Positions 1 through 9,930 of a stretch of DNA of 64,000 nt are shown in pieces. Made by a program: the position numbers and the translations under genes. Each line of letters opens with the position of its first letter. Position 1 is the stretch's first letter. The notes under the pieces were generated by a model that made no database searches, had not been told where the DNA came from, and saw nothing but the letters and a program-made list of their open reading frames with translations. The DNA comes from Ophiosphaerella korrae (taxonomy: Eukaryota; Ascomycota; Dothideomycetes; Pleosporales; Phaeosphaeriaceae), in NCBI GenBank assembly GCA_028456385.1, contig JALNQF010000096.1, forward strand, positions 106,349-170,348. The letters run 5' to 3'.

Positions 1-281
1 GATCGGGGAGGATTAGGTCAGCATTGCGGCTCTGTGTGGGCTCCGAGTAAGATCAGATGGAGTAGATAGCCACCGACACCAACTCGTCATGTAGCTACTC
101 AAGCCATATATTCCAACTCACCTCGCCGACTGCGGGCCGCCACCTGCCTCCTACTTCTACGTGCATCCCAGTATGCCACAATATGCTGTTCAGAAACGCT
201 GGTATTAAGAGTGTGATATGGTATCGCAGTAAGCTCTCTGTTCGTTAGCAAGCAGTATACGCGTGATAATCACTCATTGAA

Positions 282-509
282 GCTAAACTAGCTGTATCGA
301 CAGCTACATCCCGTGGTCGTGGAAATCGAGCAGCCGCGTGGTTTGGCGACTATCTAAAGCAGCAAAATGACTCAGAGATCCAAAGTCTTGCTCTTTTTGA
401 AGGCATCCTGGGATGGGCTACTGCTGGGGGCGATTACATACAACACATAGATGAATATGAGTCAGAGGCCTGGGATCCAGCGGATGCTGCAAATCATACC
501 GAGCACTAA
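282..509 (+). CDS. 3' exon of a rhodanese / Cdc25-like (arsenate-reductase-like) protein, partial
   Basis: An open frame runs to a TAA at 507-509 and reads SRGRGNRAAAWFGDYL, then LFEGILGWATAGGDY, then a short acidic tail. This matches the C-terminal half of fungal rhodanese/Cdc25-like proteins, where an active-site loop of HC-x-x-S-x-x-R-G type is followed by an amphipathic helix and a GGIKGW-type motif. The catalytic Cys is not in this exon: the residue four before the loop Arg is Thr. A codon string for HCGS lies at 22-33 in a compatible phase with an AG acceptor at 302-303 or 281-282, but the hydrophobic strand expected before it is not visible. The missing Cys may therefore sit in an upstream exon or be lost. 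The gene would be cytosolic, acting on sulfur transfer, arsenate or phosphate. The family call is moderately sure; the gene model and its integrity are not. Confidence 0.45.
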   Translation, partial: AKLAVSTATSRGRGNRAAAWFGDYLKQQNDSEIQSLALFEGILGWATAGGDYIQHIDEYESEAWDPADAANHTEH

Positions 510-646
510 TCTAGTAGGCCTAAGGGACTTGTACCACAATGCATGACACAGAGGGATATTCTTTAAACCCATCACTAATTAAACGATCCTTATGGCCATC
601 GCTATTCAAACAAAGCCTAAATGCAGACAACATCTGTGGAATAAAA

Positions 647-1525
647 TCAAGTGCATTCTTCATCCAATACCGTCCACACCACGCTCTTCTTCACCTTGCA
701 TCCACCTGCCGCAGATTGCGTACATCCGCTTTCTAACGCTACAGCAATTCTGTCCATCTTCTCGTCAGAAGTGGCATACTGCATGAGCATTTTGTATGCA
801 GTAGAGCACTCCACACCATCAAAGCTGCAGTCTTCGGGGGTGTCGCTTTTACGTAGTTGCTTGTCCGGTTGTGTCGAAAGCGGCACTTGCGTGATATCAG
901 CAGTTGGGTTCTTCGAAAGTAGGGCGAGAAGTTTGCAGGGAGCTGTCGTGCTATCCGGATATCCAGATAGCGAGGAGGCTTTTGTGTAGGTACCCGTGCA
1001 CACTTTAGTGGGGGCCACATCCGGCTCCTCACTGTATGATTCCGCCGAACGAGGAGAATTCTTAGTCAAGCGCTCTCCACTCTCAGACGTCTTTTTTGGG
1101 TTCGGTTCTCTCTCCTTGACGCTGATATTCTGAGCTTCGGGCTTCTTTCCTGCCCATGGCTTACACGTTGATGACACTTTCTGTGCATTCTTCTCCGGCA
1201 TCAATTCCAACGCGAGTTGATGGCGCTCCCCGCCATGTAAGCAGCCATGCTTCCCCAACCAAGCATCAATGGCGTTGTCAGTATACCCTATTTGTCTAAG
1301 CAAGTCTCGGAGGCTGGCATTCTCTCGCACAACTCGCTGAGCGGCAAGTTGCACTTCTTTCGTCGCCTGAATCCCCTGCTCGCGTGTCTCTGCCACTCTG
1401 CGCTCGAGGTCTAAAACGTATTCTTTCTGTCGAGCACGATATCGGCGCTTATTGTCTCTCGCTCGAGAGGTACTTTGGGTGTTCTTTTCCTGGCGAGACT
1501 GAACGAGTGCCGGTTTCCGGCCCAT
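647..1525 (-). CDS. bZIP transcription factor (fungal type)
   Basis: This single-exon gene encodes 292 residues. Residues 21-36 (RARDNKRRYRARQKEY) form the basic DNA-binding region and about 37-80 a coiled-coil zipper ending in RVVRENASLRDLLRQIGYTD, typical of a fungal family in which the zipper leads to a conserved ENxxLRxLL segment. At the canonical N-x7-R spacing the last position is Gln, not Arg. Residues 100-230 are polar and low in complexity. The C terminus has a Cys-centred segment (CSFDGVECSTAYKML) that relatives carry as a conserved tail motif. It should act in the nucleus as a dimeric DNA-binding regulator. The start at 1525 is the first ATG and directly precedes the basic region. 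It is divergent from the chromate transporter and shares about 500 bp of promoter DNA with it; control of that gene is possible but only inferred. Base use is normal, with no RIP. Confidence 0.88.
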   Translation of the reverse strand: MGRKPALVQSRQEKNTQSTSRARDNKRRYRARQKEYVLDLERRVAETREQGIQATKEVQLAAQRVVRENASLRDLLRQIGYTDNAIDAWLGKHGCLHGGERHQLALELMPEKNAQKVSSTCKPWAGKKPEAQNISVKEREPNPKKTSESGERLTKNSPRSAESYSEEPDVAPTKVCTGTYTKASSLSGYPDSTTAPCKLLALLSKNPTADITQVPLSTQPDKQLRKSDTPEDCSFDGVECSTAYKMLMQYATSDEKMDRIAVALESGCTQSAAGGCKVKKSVVWTVLDEECT

Positions 1526-2031
1526 GATGAATGAGGCCTAATAAGTACCCGGAACAAAGACCTAATTGATGTCCGAGGTGGAGGCGGGTGGGAACGGCTC
1601 AGGATACCTATTGTTGTTATGTACAAGACAAAATTTGCGGCACAGGCGCTGCCTTTTTGCATCGCGAGCAACATGTGAAACTCTCATAGCAGAGGTGAGT
1701 CTAGATTCGTGCCGTGTCAAGCGTAGCGAGAGCGTGTGGGGCCGCGACAGACAGCAAACACCTCATTGGACGGCCCGGCCAATAGGCTCTAGAGAATCGG
1801 AGAACGCCATTTGTCCTAGACGATATTCTAACCGACGTGCATGGCCAATCAGCATTCAGCAGTCCGTCCTCTTTCAAGGCGATATTTTGCTCCAATAATC
1901 TAACTCCTCTATATTTATATAGCCATCATGGTCTTGATGATAGGATTCAGGTTGCATACCATTTGCTTCGTCTCGCTATTTCATCTTCCAATTTTGACTA
2001 CTTTTCTGACAGCTTGCTCTTCGATCTATCT
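1526..2031. promoter_or_regulatory. Shared intergenic promoter of the bZIP and chromate transporter genes
   Basis: This gap separates the divergent starts. On the plus strand a TATA-like stretch lies at 1912-1920, with CCAAT boxes at 1779-1783, 1845-1849 and 1892-1896 and an inverted CCAAT (ATTGG) at 1765-1769. The TATA position puts the transporter start site near 1945 and favours the ATG at 2032. An in-frame ATG at 1837 lies upstream of the TATA box and is unlikely to be used. ATGs at 1928 and 1937 lie close to the likely start site in another frame and could form an upstream ORF if they are in the message. Confidence 0.55.
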
Positions 2032-3677
2032 ATGGCAGACTCTACCTCACATCAGACTGCAACCAAATCGGGTGACCAAGACGTCGAGGCTTTGCATCAG
2101 TCAAGCGATCCACATCTTCATGAAAGAAAGGAAACGTCCGCAGTCGACCAATCTGCCAGCTCCTCTCACACCCAAGACAACGATTTGACCTATTCAAACG
2201 CGCCAAAGCTTTCTCTGCCTCGCCTCTTTTGGTATTTCTTCTACAACTTCGGCCTTTTCGCTTGGGGTGGTCCGGTCGCTCAGATCGCTCTGATCAAAGA
2301 GCAGATCGTCATCAAAGAAAAATGGATTACGCTTGCGCGGTTTCAACGCGTTTTTGCTGTTTACCAGATCCTTCCTGGACCAGAAGCCGCTGAGCTTTGC
2401 ATGTTCTTCGGTTGCTTAAGTGCTGGCAGAATCGGAGGCATTGTTGCAGGCTTGGGCTTCATCTTGCCTGGCTTCATACTGATGCTAGTAGCAAGTTACT
2501 TGTATACTTTGGCTGGTCTTGAAAACAGGTACTTTAATGCCAGTTTCCGAGCATTACAACCTATCGTTTCCGCTATGGTATGAAGAATCTGAAAACTGCT
2601 AATTGTGCTTCAAGGCAAGCCGTTGCTAACATGAATTAGATGTTCAAAGCTACGCACAAGATAGCAGACCACTCCGTAATCAAGCATAGCACGAAGAAGG
2701 TAGATCCCTTCCTAGTTATTGCTGCGATCTGTACGGCTATTAATTCAGCTTTGCGCTTAAACATGTTGGTGATCTCATGCATTAGAAATGATATAGAAAG
2801 ACGGTGACTGACTTTGTGTAGTTTCATCTCTCTCGGCCTATACGGCATCATCTACATGTTTATCGCTCGCCGGCTATGGATTCCAGCTAGCATACTCTTC
2901 ATCCTTCAATATGTCGGATATGCCCTTTATGCAGTCTTTCGAGGTGTCCCATCCCCGGTATCACTAGCCCTCGGAATCGCAAAGACGCCTTCCTTAATCA
3001 ATCTCTTTGTTCTTGGTCTCGTTGCGGGTACATTGTCATTCGGCGGTGCTTACACCGCTATTCCCTTCGTACAGGTCGAAGCAGTCTTAAAGGGTGGGTG
3101 GCTACCTCAGCGAGTCTTCATCGACTGTATTGCCATTGGGAACGTGCTACCTGCGCCACTTGTTATCTTTGCTACGTTTGTTGGGTTTCAGGGTGGTAAT
3201 ACAGATAGCGGGTTGGGTAAGGCGTTTGCAGGAGCGGTTGTGATAACGCTCGGAATGTTTTTCCCGTGCTTTTTGTTCACTATCGCCGGCCATTCGTTGC
3301 TTGAGAAGCTAGTTCACAACAAGGTAGGCATCAGCCTCACACCCTTTACCTATCAGTCCTAAACCGGATAACTCACACGCCGCCAGTTCCTTTCTAGCTT
3401 TTTTGATGGGCTTTGCGGAGCAGTTATCGGCGTCATCGCTGTCATCACCTTGCAAATCCTCAAGTCCAGCATTCAGGGGACGGAGCGGGATTTCCTAACG
3501 AGGCCGGTGGAAGTAGCCATCGCCAAGGCAGCGCAATCAGGAATCGCAGCAGTAATTTTTACGGTTGCATTGGCCGTATTGTATAAGTTCACCAATAAAT
3601 GGGTCACTATTGTACTCGTCGCTGCTGGAGCGGTGGCTGGACAGTTTCTATTCCTTGATGAGCTGCCAGGTCACTGA
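2032..3677 (+). CDS. CHR-family chromate transporter (ChrA-like), four exons
   Basis: The exons join 2032-2577, 2640-2764, 2822-3323 and 3387-3677 and give 487 residues. The introns are 62, 57 and 63 bp; the second uses a weak GTTGGT donor because only it keeps phase with the sole usable acceptor at 2821. The protein is a two-domain CHR membrane protein, proposed to export chromate across a membrane and perhaps to move sulfate or similar oxyanions. Domain 1 has FAWGGPVAQIAL (about 76-87) and ILPGPEAAEL (113-122); domain 2 repeats this as LSFGGAYTAIPFVQVEAV (295-312) and NVLPAPLV (331-338), each half followed by several hydrophobic segments. The first 60 residues are polar and probably cytosolic. 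Length fits two-domain fungal members. The start at 2032 lies downstream of a TATA box. The gene appears intact and unaffected by RIP. The family call is firm; the substrate is inferred. Confidence 0.92.
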
Positions 3678-5014
3678 GAGTTGGGAAATGGCTTCGGCAT
3701 ATAGCAAAGTATGCCCTAAGAAAGATTCAAATTTGCGATAGCTACAGGGGTTATAGAGGGTTTGAGGTCTAGTATCCTCAGAGTCTAGGATGATATGCTG
3801 CGTATTGACTCTATTTTTTGTTGACTGTTTCCGGCTATTCTCGGCGACACTTGATTCCAGCTTTATTGGACGTCGAGCTGTCGGACGTGATGGTACTGAG
3901 TCACTGATGCAGTTTGAGTGTAGAATGTGATTGATTGAGTTCTGTCTACCATCTGCCTTCTGGCTGCCTCTGATATCCTTGGTGAGTTTCTTTGATGACT
4001 CTCATGCCCAAGGGCTGCCCTTTTGTTGAGTTACTTTCCTGTCAAAGGGATGCGCCGCAGCTGAGCTGGTGCTTTGTGGTTGAGTTAGTGGCGAGCTAGT
4101 ATCGTGCACTAGCATCGCAGATCGATCGCCATCTCAATCGTCATCTGAATCGACCCATGATCTGGCTTGTAGGCCAGCTCATCTGACATGGTGACATCGA
4201 CACCCAGTGGCTGCTCAAATGTCACGTACTCAAAAAACAGGGTCGGGGCTAGGATCAAGATACTGCTGGAGAGTCAAAACGGCACACTACTATATATGGG
4301 AACTAGGCATAGCAGCCGACTACGAACAGCATAGCGGGGGAAGAAAATTTGAAAAACATGGAGATTCGCGTTGACAAAGAATGATTCCGACTGCTATCTG
4401 ACGGTGATTCATATGGTTGCCTAGGGGACTCGCACGACTTGGTAGAGGCAAACTAGAGTTGGCATTAGCACAAGTGACTGACTTCGCTGTAACCCCAATT
4501 GTGGCTCATCTGATACCAAGACACATTCGACACGATCAACACCCAACGCCGAGCCGGCAAGGTATGCTACCTCCAGCTCACTTACGCCCATATTTTGGCA
4601 ATGAGTTTCTTCATCACAGCATGACCGGCGTAGACGGCCAGTACTGGCCTAATGGTGGATGGGTAGTAGGCTTTTTGCAAAGCAAGTCGGTCATGAGTGT
4701 TAGCTTGGCTGCTGATGGCAATATAACGTCATCTTTTTGCACCAACAAAAACACTGCTCAGGATTGGAGTTGATCTTTACAAAGCATTTCATTAGTCTGG
4801 GGTACCAAGTTTTTATATACTAGCCATATATACTCCATGTCTTGTTCGTTCCGTATAAATCGCTGATGATATATAGATCCAGGTGGCCTCGCGATGCTGC
4901 CCAAACTACACGTTCATGACTCGTGTAAGTTGGCATTCCCCTTAACCCTCTCATCCTTCGTGTAGAATAACTTCCTCAGGGGCACAGTCGACATGATTGA
5001 GTATGGATTTCGTA
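3678..5014. other. Intergenic stretch without a supported gene
   Basis: This 1.3 kb lies between the 3' ends of the chromate transporter and the xylanase. Composition is normal, not RIP-like. It contains scattered short ATG frames and a TATATA run near 4291 but no recognisable domain. The part at 4110-4200 is rich in short ATCG/CATCTGA strings. Confidence 0.6.
4417..4773 (+). other. Open frame of 119 codons lacking an ATG; status unknown
   Basis: The frame is open but begins at a TTG, and no in-frame ATG appears until codon 50. It includes LRPYFGNEFLHH and GQYWPNGGWVVGF, which look protein-like but which I do not recognise. No splice sites clearly join it to another exon. It may be the last exon of an unseen gene, a gene relic, or chance. 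A TATA-like run near 4291 lies upstream. Confidence 0.15.
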
Positions 5015-5980
5015 CTAAGGCGTAGCCGTGGGAGACGCTCTTGGTGTGGGTGTACTCGTAGGCTTTCTCGTGCTTGTCCTTTTAACAGACCTATATGTTG
5101 ACGTTGGTGTTTCTGGTACTGCAACCGTCGGTCTGACACCAACAGTGATGTCTGCATCTCCACTGCCTCGCTGCCCCTCAATGGCCATAACCATATAATT
5201 CTGCTTCCCAAGCTTCAGCCCAGCCGCTTCCCATGCACGGAAATGGTTTCCCGTATTGATAGTTCCACCACAGTGCATCTTGGTACGTACAGACCAATAT
5301 TGCTGAAAGTCTGTATGATCACCAATGATAGATGGCGCATTGATCCGCTCTTTTTGCCAAATTTCGTAGGTGCCACCGTCACTGGTGAGTGTACCGTACT
5401 GGGTTGCGCTAGCATTATCGGAAGGGTTGTGGTCACCCACTGTGGAATCAGGGTGATTAGAATTTGTATCAAATAATATTGATATACGGCATCCGGAGAC
5501 GTCTTTCAGGTACTTACTGGACTCAATTACGTAGTACTCAACCAAAGGATTAGTGGTCCACCCATACAACGCCATGTATGCCCAGCCATCTACGTTGAAT
5601 GTGCCAGAATAATTGAATAGCCTATTTTGCGTTTCAAGGAAGTCGAATTAGCTTTCTATCGCAACATAGGTATCTTATCCATCTGAAAGGTAAGGCACTT
5701 AATACATTCCTTATCACTTTAAAAGGGGGGTTACCCGCTCGACTCCGGCCTTTTTCACTTACATATCGCGTGCTGGTCGGTAGCCTTTTCCTACCACAAA
5801 GTTTCCTCCAGGCCCGTTGTCCCATGAAACATTAAACGCGCCACCGGGGCCATTGTTGAAGTCAACGTTAGCGAAGTCGTTTGCCCAATTCTGTATCGCG
5901 AAACCATTTTGGCGTGGTTCAAGGAGTGATGGACTGGCCAAGTTAGCAGCATCAACGATAGCTGCACTAATTCCGACCAT
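5015..5980 (-). CDS. GH11 endo-beta-1,4-xylanase, secreted, three exons
   Basis: The exons on the minus strand are 5980-5763, 5621-5518 and 5439-5015, giving 248 residues; introns are 141 and 78 bp. It should hydrolyse xylan in plant cell walls outside the cell. A short, weakly hydrophobic leader (1-15, ending NLAS) suggests a signal peptide. The GH11 jelly roll spans about 25-207: the nucleophile is Glu101 in PLVEYYVIES, the thumb is PSIIG (143-147), and NTGNHFRAW (169-177) and the acid/base Glu195 in MAIEGQRGSG follow. Both catalytic residues are present. Residues 212-248 are a Ser/Thr/Pro linker that ends without a cellulose-binding module, and none is visible downstream. The start is the first ATG after the TATA box; longer readings need a GTG. 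Splicing restores the family spacing after IES. The family is certain, the ends slightly less so. Confidence 0.9.
5440..5517 (-). other. 78-bp stop-free intron of the xylanase gene
   Basis: It has a perfect GTAAGT donor (5517-5512), a CTAAT-type branch site and a CACAG acceptor at 5444-5440. Its length is a multiple of three and it has no in-frame stop, so retention would insert 26 residues including a Cys right after the IES of the catalytic strand. Removing it gives IES-MGDHNPSD, which matches the usual GH11 turn of the ESYGTYNPSS type. Confidence 0.85.
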
Positions 5981-6057
5981 GATGGCTGAGAACACTGTGA
6001 ATTAAAGTCTCTATCCTGTTCGTTTTGAACAACTCAGACTTCGATAGGTAACGAAGC

Positions 6058-6065
6058 CTTATATA
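6058..6065 (-). promoter_or_regulatory. TATA box of the xylanase gene
   Basis: TATATAAG on the minus strand lies about 80 bp before the ATG at 5980. No ATG lies between them, which supports that start. Confidence 0.55.
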
Positions 6066-6958
6066 ATAATTTCAGGTCTGCAAGAAGCAATTGCGGAGGG
6101 TACTAGAGCTCACCTCCAAAATTCTCTGTTTACCGCTTTTGGAATGTTGATTGCTTCGGACATGGCGTATAGTCGCTAAGTTCTACGCGCATTCTAGTCA
6201 AGTAAGCCGGACGAGGAAGAGGGCCAATCCGATCGAAACAACAACAAGTTATTGGACTGACGTTGCAATTCTACTATACCTTGCAGTCACAGCGACAGTT
6301 TAGATTGCGAAAACGATGTTGAGAAGTATTTCTCAGTCCGTGGGTGACCTGGACCACGGGTGTGGATGAAATAAACAAATTATCAATACTATCATACCAC
6401 TCCATGGGTACCGAGTAAGCCCAAAGATGAGGGAATACGATGGGGAATGGCTGGGTGGCGTGGGATATACCGGCGGTTAATATCGTACCCAAGCACGGGC
6501 CTGTAGTAAAACCGGGAAAGCAGAAGAGAGGACCGCCTCACCCGTACTTGATGCTCCCAGCCTAGTCAAAATATGCAAGACCAACAGATAAGCTAACGTT
6601 GAATTGGCAAACATCATTCAGTGACTGTTACAGCCTACTGTAGTTCACTAGCCCCATGCCCTCCAGAGTCGCCAGACACTTCCTTGTCATGCAGGGGGGC
6701 ATTTCCTCGATCTGACCTGGTACTGAGTAACCTGATTCTGTATGCCCCGACCTCGGGCTCGTTATGAGCAGAACAGGGATGGTAGTCGATCAAAGGCGTG
6801 GAGTCTTCCTAGTGCCAGGCGTAACCAACCAAAAATAGATCGAGATGTGTGTATGGCAGAAGATATGAGCAACTAGAGTGCATGTTGGAAAAGGCAAGTG
6901 GTAAGCTTAAAATAGAAATCGTGCTCATGTCGGACAACCACATCGTTGTAGCCATCAA
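6066..6958. other. Intergenic: xylanase upstream region and HET pseudogene downstream region
   Basis: Normal composition, no supported gene. Open frames here and over 6849-7151 on the plus strand are short and show no domain; the latter overlaps the HET relic antisense. Confidence 0.5.
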
Positions 6959-8579
6959 TCACCCCCACTTTCGTTCGATGATATCAGGCTCCGAATACGT
7001 ATCCCAAACACTGTACGAAAACTCGACTGCCCAGAATGGATTCGTAGACATATCCAAGTTCTGCACGACTTTAGCGACAAATGTTATGTGTGCAACGCGA
7101 CCAGGTTTTGATAATGATACGCGCGCTGTATCTGCCTGTGGGATATTGTAGCGGTAGCGGTCCAGATAATAAGTTAGCAGATTGCTATCACGGTCCCAAT
7201 CAGTTATGTGGGTTTGTATTACCCGCATTACTGCAGCATGTTGATCCTCTTCGACAATCCCAAATTTTACCATGGCTGGTTCTGTCGATGACCAGCCAAG
7301 CGCGCAAATTTGCACCGCACCCACTCAGACACTCTAGGGTAATACTTTGATGACTTGATCAAAATGTGTATGTCGATGACGCCGAAATCTCTGGTGGGAT
7401 CACGGAAAACAAAGAATAATTGGTCTTCATAATCATAATGATTCGCCGGCCACGGATTTATTGGTGCCATATCTGCTTGGGGCGTAATTCTTAATATGTC
7501 AGTACGCCTTGAGGGTAGAACCGCCGTCTTGGTCTCTACAAAAGAGGTGAGCGGGAAAGAGTCCCTGGGTAGAGCTGTAAGAAGATATCGTTCCCCAGGT
7601 GGGGCGGGAGGTAGGGTATCTTTGTACTCAAACAGCGCAGACGGGCCTTCCCGAAGATAATCATCGTATCCAACTTGGCGGAGTTTAAGTCCAAGATCAT
7701 AGCCGCGAGTAGAGCAGTTGAGTGGTAAAACGTATCCCACTGAACCTTTAAACTTATCCACCTGGCGCAAGAGAATTCTCGCTCGAATTCTGATGCCAAT
7801 ATTCGTTACCGAAAACTCCCTAAGACTTCCTTGCTGGCTGCCAATGTACTCACTGCAGCCTAAAAAGGCAGCAGGCGATGTAGCTAGAACACCACAAAGA
7901 ATATTACTGTCTCTTTGAGTGGGAGACGCACTTTCGCTCCCTGACGTGGGATCCTTAGTTGCCTTCGATTTCCATGAAAATATGCTCAAATCAGCCGTGG
8001 ATCTTATTATTTCTTCCTGCAGGCGGCGAAATGCTTTTTTGCCTTCTCCATATAGCAATGGCATGTTCAAATCTAAGAGGCCAAGCAAACAATATGCAGT
8101 GTCCTCGACTCTAGTAGTTTTCCGCCGGGCAGCCCATGAAAGCTTCTGGGCGACACAAAGACGTGACAGCGGAGTTTGCTTGAGTAAAACCCTTTTATCG
8201 ATTTTCGTTATCGAAGATAATTGATCCGTTATCAATGTCTTAGATCCGCGCATCTTCCACCTGGCATCATAGAAGCATACTTCATCGGGCGCAATAAGTT
8301 CCTGGAGCGTGAAACCACGTGTAAATCTTTGGAAAAAAATCGTGTTAATAAATCCTAGAATCATATAGATAGTTCTGACATTGATACCACTACCAGCAGT
8401 AAATGCTTGAGGTGGAACTAATAGACTTACCAGCGGCATTGCCCCAATGCTTCTTCCAAATCCGCCTCACCAGAAAGATCGGAGAGAAAAGCATAGCATA
8501 TTTTACTCCTTTCATAGTAGTGATACATCGAGTTTATAGCCTCAGAAAGCTTAGCACTACTAGTCTTATCTATACAAAC
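6959..8579 (-). pseudogene. HET-domain (heterokaryon incompatibility) gene, 5'-truncated and disabled
   Basis: On the minus strand, 8576-8431 reads CIDKTSSAKLSEAINSMYHY and on to LSDLSGEADLEEAL and CR, the central HET domain. After a 104-bp intron (8430-8327, GTAAGT donor, AAAG acceptor) comes FTRGFTLQELIAPDEVCFYD, then SWAARRKTTRVEDTAYCLLG and MPLLYGEGKKAFRRLQEEII, all HET hallmarks. Three lesions are visible. The junction codon is TG+A, a stop where relatives have Trp (RWFTRGW). The frame shifts between about 7325 and 7290, ending at 7267 while the coding signal continues in the next frame to 6959. The roughly 60 N-terminal residues are missing: just upstream of CIDK is a TGA and then AT-rich DNA. 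HET proteins trigger cell death on non-self fusion in fungi; this copy should make no full product. A rescue by other splicing (acceptor near 8387) keeps the frame open but loses the conserved Trp. Confidence 0.82.
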
Positions 8580-8582
8580 TCA

Positions 8583-9468
8583 ACCTATACTTGTGACAAC
8601 ATCGGCTTTGTTCAACTACTTACGTAACTAGTAATTTTTACTACTTAGCTTATTTTCTAGATTATGTATAATCCCTTCCTCTAATATTTAAAACTACCTA
8701 TTTCTACACACTTTGTAGACGCACACCCTTGTAGTTAGACTACTTAGGCTTAGGAGCCTAAAAATACGACCTACCCCCTCTCTCTCCTCCTAACCCTCTT
8801 CTCTCTGTCTTATTTATATAAAATAAGTAAAAATAACTTACTAGTAATAGATAAGTATAACTCCTTACTATAGCTATAAAATAACTACCTTCTTACTTAA
8901 CTAGTCTTTAGTAATCTTAGTACTCTTCTTAAACTATTATAGCTATAGATATCTATCTTAAAAGCTTTATTTCTTTAGAATAACTATCTAATACTAGACG
9001 CCCTAAATTATAGACTAATAAAAGGCTATTAGAAAAGAGTCTTATAAAAGATTAAAAATACTTAGCTACTTTAGTTAAAGAAGATATTCTTATTAAAGAT
9101 AAGAGTAAAGCCTACTATTAATAGCTTATAAGAACTTAGAATAAGTAAGTAAAACTATAATCTAAGAAGTTATTAGAACTAATATAAGATTTAAAGTTCT
9201 TTAATATACGTAAAATAAACCTAAGTATAATTTAGTATAAGCTTTACCTTAGAGATCTTATAGTAATTACGTAAAGTAAAGTATACTTATTAGATTATAT
9301 TAAAAGATCTATTAGAAAAGTATAAAAAAAAATTACTAAATAGTATAAGTATAGTCTTTACTATATAGTATACTTTAATTAAAGAAGCTAACTTTATAGT
9401 TTTAAAAGATAAGAAGTAAAAAGAGCTAACTTTAAGTAATAAATAGAGGCTTTAATTTTATAACTATA
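8583..9468. other. AT-rich RIP-type DNA at the compartment border
   Basis: Composition changes abruptly: CA and TG become almost absent (none in 9001-9060) and TAG/TAA fill all frames. It is probably a mutated transposon piece that replaced the 5' end of the HET gene; I cannot identify the element. Confidence 0.6.
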
Positions 9469-9930
9469 TGTTGGATTTGAAGGAGGTTATAGCAGTTTGA
9501 TAAAAAGGCTTTTTCGTAACGGCCATATAAGGGCCTTGTTGGAGAGGGTTACTGAGGCTTTCAGAAAAGCCCTTTTTCGGATTGATCACCTATGACTTGA
9601 AGGCACCGGGTATGAACTGAGTGGATTGATCCTGCTGTCTATCTCTGGCCCTGCGCTCTATCTATGTATCTGCGATGCGGCGGTCTCGGCTGGGTCTCTC
9701 GAGACGGCGGCGAGCCGGATCCTCAACATCCCTTCTGTTGAGGTGCTGGTTTCTTTGTTGTATCAGTCGTGCTGACATAGTCCATCTCCTTGCATGTGAG
9801 ATTCTTTGTTCGTGAAGGTCGAGGCTGCGATCCTTTCAGCTGCGGCGGGGTTGGCGGCTTGGCGATCGCACATGTGATCGCGCATCTAATCGCGCATCGA
9901 GCATCTGATCGTGCAACTCATCTAACACTA
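9469..9930 (+). repeat. Left long TIR arm, an island of unmutated sequence
   Basis: About 460 bp of near-normal GC content with abundant CA, TG and CG, bounded sharply by AT-rich DNA on both sides. The outer end is TGTTGGATTTGAAGG. The inner end (9863-9912) has imperfect direct repeats around ATCGCGCATC that could be binding sites. No ORF of useful length. Confidence 0.7.

Noticed and set aside
651..989. 112-codon plus-strand frame over the bZIP gene
   Set aside because: Antisense shadow of the bZIP coding sequence with no domain.
1837..2031. Upstream in-frame ATG extending the chromate transporter by 65 residues
   Set aside because: It lies before the TATA box, and the extension shows no family similarity.
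3900..4200. Possible diverged copy of the unmutated 9469-9930 island
   Set aside because: Shared strings such as CATCTGAATCGAC and GATTGATTGAG are short and not clearly collinear; needs an alignment before any claim.
5981..5995. GTG start giving the xylanase a longer leader (FSAIM...)
   Set aside because: No ATG there and an in-frame TAA just upstream; the first ATG after the TATA box is at 5980.
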